Of a stretch of DNA of 64,000 nt, positions 49,101-61,100 are shown piece by piece (the stretch's first letter is position 1; every line of letters begins with the position of its first letter). The DNA is from Rhodopirellula bahusiensis (GTDB lineage: Bacteria; Planctomycetota; Planctomycetia; Pirellulales; Pirellulaceae), in the NCBI RefSeq assembly GCF_002727185.1, contig NZ_NIZW01000002.1, forward strand, positions 186,001 through 250,000, in the 5' to 3' direction. The position numbers were made by a program, and so were the translations under genes. Under the pieces are notes generated by a model. The model was not told where the DNA came from. It saw only the letters and a program-made list of their open reading frames with translations, and did no database searches.

Positions 49101-52100
49101 TTGAAACGAACGAGGTCGGTTGATTCCAGCAACAGGGCTTGGCCATTGTTGACGGTGCCGACGTCGGCCCAGATGGTGCCGCCATCGGTGGAGTATTCCC
49201 ATGTCCCGTTTCCAGGGTTGGAAACAACGATTGCGATGCCTTCGGGATCTCCATCGACGTCCGTCAAGATGTCTTGTCCCGACGAAGCGAGAATGTCGGC
49301 AACGGTTTGTCCGGCATTGTTGATGTCGTCTTCGGTGATCGTGTCGAAGGTCGTCGAATAGTTGTAGTCGAGCACCGGGGCGTCGTTGATGCCGGTGATG
49401 TTAACGATCGTGTGAGCCGTTGCGGTCTGTTCGCCACCGGTACCCTGTTGAGTTCCGACGTTGCCGTCATCGAACTCCCAGTTCAACTGGACGGTCGTCG
49501 GCGGTGCCTCGCTGGTGTTTTGGTACGTGATCGACTGCAGGACTTCGTTGAGTTTGTCTGCGTCCAGATTGGTGTTGAAACGCAACGTCAGTTGTCCGCC
49601 GGAGTTTTGGTCGACGGTGCCGATCGTTTCGCCATTGAGTACAAGGCTGCCGCTTTGGGTCAATGCGGAAAGGTTTCCGCTGGCGCCGAACACGTCGTCT
49701 CCGCTGGTGCCGCCGTCTCGCGAAAGTCGCAATTCCGTGTTGTTGTAGTCGTCCAGCCCGGCGTCGATTTCGGCATCAAACAATGACAGGTCGCCGTCGA
49801 GCACGAAAGCGGAACCGCCTTCGGTGAAAGAGGCTGTTCCGACGTGTCCGTTGATTTGTTGAACCGAAATGTTGTCGATACGACCGTCGACGTTGTTGGT
49901 GTCGTCAGATAGCCCGGCGGTGTCTGAAGTGTCGGTGAAAGTGATCGTCGATGGGGCCGAATCCGCGATGAACGTGTACTCGTACCGAACAAAGCTGGTG
50001 CCATCGATGTCGGTGACGATGTGTGAAGTCGTCAGCAGATTGCTGTCCCCGTCGACAGTGACTTGCAGAGATTGATTTTTCAGATCCGATCCGTCGCGGT
50101 AATCGAACGTCAACCGATAAGTCTGGCCGGATTCCGTTGCAATCGTTTGCGAGGCCGAGTGCGGCCCCACTGCGTTGCCGCCGCCGAAGTTCATCTCTCC
50201 ACTGGAGTAGGCCGTTGAACCGACGGTCGACCAACCGCTCAGGTCGGTATCGAAGGTGCCGTTGCTGATTAATTCTGGTCCGACGAACTCGGGGGCATCG
50301 TTGACACCGGCGATCGTGATGACCGATTGCGTGCCAACAACTGTCGTGTCGTTGACTCCGTCTTGTTCAAACTCGGTGACCGATTCCAGGGTCACCGTGC
50401 GGGTCGTTCCCGTCGGGGTTTCGCTGGTGTTTTGATAGCCGCTGTTGTTGATCAAGGCCGCGGCAGTGGCTGATCCGATCCCAAAATCACGTGAAATCGT
50501 CAGGGTGGCCACGCCAGCGTTGACGCTGACGCTGTAGGTGAACCCGGACGTGTCGGTGATGCCTTCGTTCCCGTCAACAAGGGCAATGTATTCGCTGTTG
50601 ATGCGGTATTGCTCGTGTGCCCCATCCGTGACTCCGTCGATCGAAATTTCGAACGATCCGATGGTGTCGCCAAGCTCAACGGCGTCGATGGTGGTTCCCG
50701 AGAAAACACTGACCGATGAGCCGCCTTCGGTGAACGTCGGATTGTTGGCGGTGGTGGAAACGACTGGGGCGTCGTCGACCTCGTGGACTTTGATAACCAA
50801 GTTCTCTGTCGCTGAATCGACGTCGCCGTCGTTAACAACAAACGTCATCGTTCGGTCGGTTGTATCGGGATCGTGGCTGTTGTTGTCGAACGTGATCTCG
50901 TTCAGTGCAGCCTGGTAGTCGGCAAACGTCACACTATCGGGCGTGTCACTGGTTAATGTCAACGTGATGGAACCGTCGACCGTCAGATTGCCGCTGGGGA
51001 TTCCTGACACTGAAATTCCGAGCGCATTGATGGCACCTTCGTTGACGTTCAGGATGTCACCGATTTTGCCGTTGGTCAGGGTGACAGTGAAGGATTCCGC
51101 GTGCGTGTCGTCGACGTCGGTGATGGTAAAGTCGTCGTCGATGATTGCGATCGGACCCGCGTCCTCAGTGAACACCGTTGTCCCTTGCTGGGTAGCGACG
51201 GTGAAATCGCTGATGTTCAACTGGTTGCTGGTTCCGGTGTAGTTGGCCAAGACCAGAGGCGCAATGTAGGCGGTGCCATGACGGAACTGCGTTTGACTGG
51301 TGGAACCGGTATCGGTGGCACCGCCAATCGAAATGGAATAGTCGCCGCCGGTCTCGTCGATCGATCCGCTGGATAACAACGGGTATTGGTACGTTCCGCC
51401 AGTTGGCGAAACATTGCGTACGGCTTCACCGGCCAAAATCGTGGGGCCTGCCCATGCGGTCCGCAGTGTGATCACACCGGTTGCATGATCGATCGCGTCT
51501 GCGTCCCACAAATTTGATTCAACGTTGCGGGTGTAGGTGTAGTCGGCGTAGGTTTCGCCAAGACTGTTGGTGTAGCCGTACCAACCGAATGAGCGGTTGT
51601 TTTGGCTGCTGCCCTCGTACCAGCCGGTGGCGTCGGTTAGCACGATTTCGGTTGCACCCGCGACGAGGTCGACGGCGAGTGTGGTGTCGGCGGCTCCGGC
51701 ATAGTGGCCGGTGTGTTGGGATGTGATCTGGTTGCCATCGATGTCGTAGCTGAAGAAGCCAAGGTAGTGGGTTTCGCCCGCGTCGTAGTTCCCGCTTGCG
51801 CCGTCGCCGGACCACGCTGTCACGGACAATTCGTAGCTCTGGTCGGAATCGACTGCGATCATATTGCTCGATTCGAGTGTCGCTTTACCAATCACCGAGG
51901 TGCTGGTGTTGCCGCCGAACTCGCCGACCATCGTATCGAAACCCGATGAGATCGTTGGAGCATCATTGACGGCGGTGATGTCGACCGAGACATCTCCAAA
52001 GACTTGATCCGTGCCACCACCGGTCCCGGTGTTGCCGTTGTCATTCGCAGCGACCTGGATTGAATCTGCTGCGACACCATTCAGGTTTGGCGTGGCATGT

Positions 52101-55100
52101 TGGTAGGTGACTGACGTGGCGTTGTCTAGAAACGAATTCAAGTCTCCCCGCGTCCCAGTCAACGTCAGCGTCGACGTTCCATCACCAACAACGGTCACAC
52201 CGGCTGTCGTCGTGGCGTACAAGCTACCGCCGGTGGAGGTCGACAGTTTGATGCTTAGATCTTGCCCGCCACTGCCATCCACGTCGCGGAGATCGACGGA
52301 CGACAAGTCCACGTTGGACGCAACGTCTTCGGTGACAGTGATGCTGGCTGGTAGTGATCCACTGTTGTAGGGATGATCATTGACCGACTCGACGGTGACG
52401 TCTCGCGATAGAGTATTCGAATCGCCTTGCCCATCGTTGACGATCACTTCAATCGTCCGCGTCGCTGTGTTGGGGCTGCTGTCACTGTTTTCGTAGGTGA
52501 GCGACGCCAGAACCGTTTCGTACTGTTCTACCGTGGCGGTACCGGACAACGTCAGTTCTCCGGTTCCAGAGTTCCAACTGGATATGATCCCGAATTGATC
52601 GACCGCCGCCAAAACGTCTTCGGACGAGACGTAATTGGCGTTGATGCGAACGACGGCGGACTCCAGGTGCGTGTCATCGACATCTGCCAGGTTCACATCG
52701 GGAAACACGACGGTCGCGGAATCGTTTTCGGTGTAGTCCAAATCGGCCCAGGCTGGGGCGGACGCTGCTCTCACTTCAACGTCATCGAGATAACCGCGAA
52801 CACCAGAATGGTCGGCCGACGTGTCGGTGAATGTCAGCGTTGTGCTGGTCGAATCAGCGACAAAGCTGTAGGAGTACGGCTGCAACAAAGTGCTCGCCAC
52901 ATCACTGGTGATCGCTTCGTCCAGAAGAAGGGCACTACCATTGACGTCAAGCTGGATGGACTGCGACTGGGTTCCGCTACCGTCGCCGTACCGGAATGTA
53001 ACGAAGTACTCCTTGCCGACTTCGGTCGTCAGAGTTTGCGATAGAACGCCGGGAGCACCTCCGATTTGGCCGAATCGCATTTGGCCGCTGTCATGATCCA
53101 GGTTCCCGCTGACATTCCAACCACTGGCGTCTGAGGTGAATTCGCCGTTGGTGACGAGATTACTGCCTAGGATATGTGGCGTGTCGTTGACCGCGAATTG
53201 TTGCGAAAACTCTGACGTTTCATTGGTCGTTAAGTCGGTTGCAGTGGCCGTAACGAGCGTTCCCGATGGCAGGGCAGCAACAAAGTTGGTGTCAAAGGTT
53301 GCGTTTCCAGAGCCGTCGGTCGTGACGTCGATTGATCCCAAATAGGTTTCCCCTTGCCCATGACCGCTGGCGTATTCGTCGGTCAGAAAGAACTCAAGCC
53401 GATACGTGCGAGCTGCCAAACTATTGAATGAGCCAGAAACCGCTAACTGAGTTCCGTCGGTGCTGGCCGAGTCGATGACCGGGAAGTTCTGCAGTGAGTT
53501 GCCACCTGTGTCGGAGTCTCCGGCGTCGTTGGCCGTGTAGTACGGAGCGGTTCCGAACGAGGTGTTATCGCTGGAGTTTTGTAGGTCGATTCCAATGATT
53601 CCGCTCGCCGCATCTCCCTGCCGAGAGAGCACGGTTCCGTTGCCGTAGATCGAGTTTTCAGTGATCTCAATACCATAGGCACCGTCATTGACGGCGATGC
53701 CTGCACCATAGTTGTTGGCAATGATATTGTGAGCAATCGTGACGTCGTAAGAACCGCCGCGGAGTGCGATCGCATCGTATTGAATGTGCGTCCCTGAGGT
53801 CGGACCGACTCCGTTGTTGACGACTGTATTGTTTGAGAAAGTGATGTTGTTGGTGCCAGATCCCGTGTAGAGAGCTTGCGTTGATGTGCCGCTGAGGTAG
53901 TTGCCGTCGATCGTGATACCGCTCGACGCGTTGATTCCGATCGCATCGCCGTTGCTGGCGTTGAGGCCGATGTCGATGAACTGGTTTCCGGTGATGGACC
54001 AGCCATCGGCCGCGTTGAGAGCCTGAATGCCTTTTGATTTTGAGAAGGCAAAAATGTTGCCAGCAATGTTTCCGTTGTCCGCACCATCCGCGATAACGCC
54101 GCTGGTGTTGTTAAGTGCAAGGCCAGGATCAGAAATTCCGGTGGCGCCGGATCCGAAAATGTTGCCTGTGACAGAGGTGTTGATAACCGCATCGGTGATT
54201 TCGATCGCCGCCGCACCACCTTTGCTGAATCCGTACATTGCAAAGCCGGTCACCGTGACGTTGTCAGCGCTGATCAATAGTCCGTTGTCGAGCGTTGAGT
54301 CGCCGATGATCTCGATCTCGGGCCGTTCGACTCCTGCAATCGCCGTGTCATTGACACCAACTTCGGTGACAACGCCCAGCGTGCCCGGGTTGGTATCGCC
54401 GCCGAAGGATGTTTGACTGGTCCCATCCAGGATGACGGATTCGGTGATGGTCGGCAGCGCCGCGGTCAGTGAAATTTGCCAGTGTGCGTCGACCCCGTCA
54501 GTGCCGGTGTAGCCCGCGTCGGAGTTCAAAATCGAAAAGTTGATGGTGTCTTGGCCGAGCGTTCCATTGGCCGCCGTGATTGCTTCGCGAAGCGATACCT
54601 CGCCGTCGGTGCCACCACCGACCGCGTACAGTTCTTCGATCGTGTAGGTTGCACCCAGCCCCGTGTCGTCGACATCCGAAGTCGTGGTGACGTTCAGGAG
54701 AGTGCTTTGCACATCCTGGACAGTGACGGTGATCGTCTGGCTGTCCGTGTAAACGCCGTCGCTGACTTGGACCGTGACTTCGTACACGTTGTCCAGATCG
54801 CTGTCGTCGGGACTTTCAAAGTCGGGCGAACTGACAAACGTCAGATTTCCTGAAGCGTCGATCGCGAAATCATTTTGGTCCGTTCCGCCGATGATCGAAT
54901 ACGTCATCGTGTCACCCGGCATGTCGGCATCACTGACGGTGACCTGGGTCACGAAAGACACGGTTTCGTTCACGTTGACGCTGGCCGTTGCGCCACCACC
55001 ATTGCTGGTGATCGCAACAATGTTGTCGTTGATCGGGTTCAGCGTGATACTGAACGAACCGGTCGACGCCGAGCCAGCGCCATCATCCACGCTGAATGAA

Positions 55101-58100
55101 AAGCTGTCTGCCAGGTTCTCGCTGTCGTCGTGATCGTATGTGATGCGTCCGGCGTCAATTTCCGATTGCGTGAACGAGGTGGTGACCAGTCCGTCCAATT
55201 TCAATTGGCCGTAACTGGGGTTTGCCGTCACGGTGTAAGTCAATTCGCCAGCGGTGTTGTCGACATCGGTGGTCTCCAGCATCGACGAAGTGATGGTGTT
55301 TCCCGCTGAGCCTTCGTTGAACGTTGCTCCGTTGTTGGTGCTGATGACTTGTTCGTCGTTGACATCCGCGACGGTCACCGTGACGGTGTTGTCTGCTGTA
55401 CTGAATGCGGTCGAACCGCCGCGCGTCGTTACATCCGCTGTTCCGCCCGCGGTACCAGACGTTTGGTCCCAGGCGTGGTAGTCCAGCGTCAGGGTGCCGC
55501 CATTCTCTGTATCCGGTGTGAAGCGAATCAGGTCGTTCTCTCTCAACAGCAACGCAGATGTCGAATCAACGGTTGGAATCGTGGTCCAGCTGGATCCACC
55601 ATTGATGCTGTATTCCAAAGTTCCGCCTGAACCCGCGGATCCAAAGATCGCGGCACCTTCCACTGCACCGGCGTCGGCATCGGTAACGGTACTGCCCAAG
55701 AACGCTGCGACTGAAGCGGTGAAAGGAGCTCCATCTTCGGTGGCGGGATAGGTGGGCGATGAAGCCGTCATCACCGGCGCATCATTCACGTCGTTGACTG
55801 TGATCGCGATGGTCTCGTTGTAGGTGCTTCCCGAGGAATCCATCACTTGTACGGTCACGTCATGCGATGTGGTCGTTTCAAAGTCGAGCAGTGAACCGTC
55901 GGCGACGGTGATCTCGCCCGTGCTAAGATCGATTGCAAATCGACCTCCTGCTGTGTCGAGCAGGGTGTAGTTGAAGGTGTCGTTCGCATCGGCATCATGG
56001 GCAACTGCGAATCCGACTTGCGTGCCGTTGGATGCCATTTCATCGACTGCCAACGTGTCTCGCGCGGCACCGGCCACGTATCCGGTGCCGGTCGCTTGAC
56101 CGACCGTCAATACGTAGCCGTTGGCAATGTCAACGATTTCACCGGAGACAAAACCGTCGAATTGCCAGTTGGCCAGCAATCCCGCTGAGGCGGCTTCGGC
56201 AGACGTGAAATCGAGTTTGTAATTGTCGTGCTCGGCGATGTCTGAATCGGCACGAACGTGGTCCCAAACACGAACGTCATGGAAGGTGCCCGAGAAATGC
56301 TGCGTGGAATCGAATCCAGACTCTGCGCCGCCGTCTTGGTCTTGTCCCAGCACGAACGCGCCGCCACCATTGGTGTTTGCCTGAGTCCCCGTGACAATGG
56401 ATTCGGCGAACACACCATCGACGTAAAATCGCAATTCTCCACCGGGTGTGTCCCAAGAGAATGCAACCGTGTGCAAATCGCCGTCAAAAAGTTGACTGTA
56501 GGTTCCGGTCGATTCATATCCGGTCCAATCGAGCGTCCCATCCGCGTGGATTGCGAGATACGATCCTGATCCACCCGACTGTCGTGAATAGAGTGTTGCC
56601 ATGTCGGCAGGAGTTTGCAGATCCGAGATCGCAAATTCCATCGTGATCCCCGTCAGTCCATCCCAGTAGGGAACGCCACTGGAATTGTCGACCAAGTAGG
56701 CGTCGTTTCCACCGTCTGAGTTCAACGCAACACCGACGGACAGATCCGTGGGTGCTTCGCTGACATCATCGACCGCAACGGTCATCGTTTCGTTGTACGA
56801 ATTGCCTGCGGCATCGCTGACGGTGACATCAATGGAGTGAGAATCGCTGGCTTCGTGGTTCAATAGCGAACCATCGACCACCGTGATTTCGCCGGTGTTT
56901 GAATCGATCGCGAACCGCCCGCCCGCATCGTCGCTCAGGCTGAAGGTGAAGTTCGATAAAACTTCGCTGGCGTTCCATTCAATGATGTAGCCGCGGTTGT
57001 CTGCACCGGAGAGGTCAAGCCACTCGCCGGTCGATCCGTAGATAGCTAGGTAGTCTTCGTTCCCTCCAAAGTCATTGGGCTCAATTGAATTAAAATTGGC
57101 GTAAGCGCCGGCAGGTGCTGCACCCAATTCATCACCAACCCAGAAGTTGTCCGCCTCCACCCCGTCTTCGATCCAATTCCAGCTGCCTTCGCTCGTCGCG
57201 TCGGTGCCTCCAATGTAGAACTCCGATCCCGCTCTGGAAACGATGTCCTGAACCAGTTCGTTCTCGTAGGACGAACGGATCGTTACCAATTGACCGCCGA
57301 CCCCGTTGATCAAGTCGCTGGAAGCGCTCGACATGGCAGTGGTCACGTCCACTGCGTTTGTGACAAGTTTGTAAAACTTGCCCGTTGCCGCGTCGTAGGA
57401 CAACGTCGGGTCATCGTTCAAAATCGTCGTCACAGCAGCGGGGATTTCGATGACTTGAACGTCGGCGATGTATGGACCATAGGTGCTGGTCGGACCTTCG
57501 AGCGATCGGAACTGGAGCACCGAAGTCGCGTCGTCCGCTGTGAAGGTGAAGCTACGCTGCTCAAACGCCCCGGTTTCACCCCATGACCAATTGCTCTCCT
57601 GAGTCGCTTGGAAATCGGCACTCGTACCACTCGCACTCACGCGAAGGTTCTTGACGGTGTCTCCGCCGCTAAAATCGCCAGTAAGCGCAAAGACGACTTG
57701 GTACTGCCGCCCCGCAACCGTCGTCAGATTTTGCTCAATCGCTCCCGGCGCAGAGCCGTCCAAGTTGACAACGCGACCGCCCAACGGAGACTCCCAATCG
57801 CTGGTCGCAAACAGGTCGATGGAGGCTTCCGTGACCGTCCAGTCACCAAAGGTCCCGGTCACACCATACTGGGTGGTGGACGGAGTCGCTTCGTTGAATA
57901 AACCATCGCTGGCAATGTCTTCGGCAACCTCCGGGGCGCTCGGTAATACGAAGCCGACCGTCGATCCGCTAGTAGCGTTCTCAGCGACGTGAAGATCTTC
58001 AACCGGAGTGCTGGCTGTAAAACCAGCTCCAACCGCATGTCCAACGCTCAGGTTGTTTCCGCTCACCAAATCGACGACTTCGTTGGAACCGTTGAAGCCA

Positions 58101-61100
58101 TCCATCTGCCAATTGGCCACTAGGCCCGTCGGCAAGCTACCGCTGTCGAACTTGTTTTGATAGTTCAGTTCGATTTCAGCGTCGCTACGGACTTGGTCCC
58201 AAATGCGAACGTCATACAGCGTGCCCTGAAATGCATTGGCGGCGTATATGTCACCTCCATCGTCGGAATCTTGTCCGATGATCAAACCAACCGTTGGGCT
58301 GTCGTAGAGGGTATACCCCGTTCCCTGGCTGGTGATCGTTTCGACATACTGTCCATCGACATAAAACCGCACGTTGCCGTTGTTTTGATCCCATGACACG
58401 GCAAAATGGTGCTGATCGCCATCGAGTAGTTCGGCGAACGACTGTGTGGTTGATTCTGGCGTGGAATCCGCGATCGAGATGAATAGCGTTCCGTCCGCGT
58501 TGATCCCCGCAGTGAACTCGTTGGCGATCCCGCCTTCCCAATAGTCGATCAATGCGATGTACCCGGTTGGAGCACTATCGACCTGGAAGGATGCTTCAAA
58601 AGTCACTTCGCCAAGCCCGCCCAAGACCGGACTTCCATCGGCAAGCTGCAGATAGGAATCGTTCCCACCGTCCGTGTTCAACTCGATACCGCTGGACAGA
58701 TCGCTTGGCGCGTTGTTGGATTCAACCAAGTCGTTGAGCGAAACTGTGAAGACTTCGTCGTAGGTGTTGCTGTCCTCATCCGTCACGCGAACGGTCAAGG
58801 AATGAGAAGCTTGACTCTCATAATCCAGCAATGATCCATTGCCGACCGTGATCGTGCCGGTGCTGGCATCGATCTCGAAGGCACCGACGACGGTTTGTGA
58901 CTGGATCGTGTAGGTCACCGCATCGGTGGCGTCGAGAACCGCATCGGCGTTCCATTCCACAATGGATCGCACCATCGCTCCACTGCCCTCGTCATCCCAC
59001 GTCCCGTTGACATAAAGTTTTGCGAAGTCCTGCCCGCCATCGTCATTGGGTTCTGCCGGTGCCCAATTGGAATAGGCGTCGTCCACACGGTAGCCGGATG
59101 CGGCCCCACGCCAGACGACTTTTCCTGCAGTAGTGCCGGTGTACTCTTGAAATTCGCCTTCGACGACTTGGTCCGAGTAGCCTAGCCAAACGTCTCCTCC
59201 AAGTTGGTTGGCAAACAACGTGGCAAGCTCATTCTCAGCCGCGGAACCGATCGTCAACAGTTGTCCCGAGACGCCACCAAGCACGTTTGAATTCGCCGAT
59301 GACTGAGCAGTGGTCCAAGCGGACGACACATTGGTGAGTTTATAAAATTTGCCTGTCTCTGCCGAATATCGCAAGTTTGCGTCAGCCGCCAACAACGATG
59401 CGATTCTTGCTTCACGTTCAGCGTCTTGACCAGAAACACTGCCCACAACGCTCCCGCTGATCGTGTTCTCGTCGATCGCAAGCGTGAGTGCTGCTTCGCT
59501 GGCAGTGAATCCAGATTCGCTGGTGTGTTTGATCGTTAGGTTGTTTCCGCTGACGGACTCGGTCACCACTCCATCGCCCGAGATGTCGTTGAAATTCCAC
59601 TGAGCCAACATTCCAGACTCGTCAAAGGGAAGTTCAGTTCGGTAGCTGCCGGCCATCTCTGCTTCGGTGCGGGCATCATCGAAGACTCGGGCGTTGAAGA
59701 AAGTTCCGCTGAACACTTGGTCGCTCTGGAACGTGCCTTCCACGGAATCTTGCTCTTGTCCAAACAGCAGTTCACCGCCGCTGGCAGTGGTATAGCCTTG
59801 TTGTAACAACGGGTCTCCGGCAAGCACGCGGCTGTCGGCCACCTCACCATCGACATAGAAGACCCATTCGCCTGTTCCTCCGTCCCACGTAAACCCGAGG
59901 CTATGGGTTTGGCCGTCGAGAAGACTCCGATAGTCCATTGCGTCAGAGTAGGCGTTGGAGCCAGCAATGGTAAGTTGCAAGTCTCCAGTGGTCGTGATGT
60001 AGAGGAGGACTTCGTTGCTGTTCGAGCCGGTTGCATACGACAGTAAGGGGACTCCGCCGCCCGCGACCGTGCTCTCGAACTGAACCTCATAGCTCAGCGA
60101 ACTGAGTCCGCCCAGGATGGAGCTCCCGTCATCGGCCAGCAGGTACAAATCGTTGCCACCATCGTCATTGATGTTTAAGCCGCCAGCATTCGTGGCAGTG
60201 GTGGACAGGTCCGTCGGCGTGTCGGATCGATAGGCATGCAGTTCCGCCATGTCCGATTCGTTGACTGCATAGTTGTAGACTCGGATATCATCCATCAGAC
60301 CAGTGAATTCACCGCCTACGGAACCTATGTCGTACGCGCCGAGCTTCACGGAGGATGGACCAGTCAAGTCGTTGAAGAACGTCGTCGTTGACGCGTCACC
60401 TTGTGAATAGGTCACATCGCCGCCGGTTAGTTTGACGCCGTCTATGAACAAGCTCGTGCCGCTCGAGTCGGTGGTGACCGCGACGTGGTGCCAGGTGTCG
60501 TCGTTGATGGTCGCGGTCGAAGTCGCACGCATGAGCGAAGAACCGCCCGCATTGACCGCCCAAATCAAATTCCCGTTTTCAACCCACAACGATGCGAAGT
60601 TGCTTGTCGCACCGTCGCTGATGTCAAAGATGGTTGAGAAGTCCGACGAGGAAAGTTTGACCCATGTGGAAATAGTGCCCGCGGTCAGGTTTGCAAAACT
60701 ACCGACGTTCGCGGATAGGTCCACATAGTCGCCTGTCCCATCAAGTGTCAGTTTTCCGTCACCGACCTGATTCGTTCCACTCGTTGTGTCGACCGATGCA
60801 TCACCCTGTAGAACACCATTCAAGCCGTTCGCGCTGCTGTCGGTCGCACCTGAACCCGCGTCGAACTTGTAATGTGCCAACAATTCGGGCGGCGCGACAT
60901 ACTCGTACGCACCGATGTCGGGCGATCCGTCACGTGCGACGCCGCGTTGATCCTCCACTGTGGAGGAACCTGTTGCTGCGTTGTAGGCAATGCTGTCGAT
61001 GTTGATCGCGTGAACGGATTGCCCCGAGGATGCGTCGACGCTCAACGCAGCCAATGCCGGATCACTGCCCAGAATGTCGGTTCCGACGGTGCCGCTGAAT

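Noticed and set aside
43600-55800. Tandem repeats in the giant gene as a CRISPR array or DNA satellite
   Set aside because: The repeats are in one coding frame, about 300-390 bp long and diverged, and translate into regular cadherin-like or beta-strand domains.
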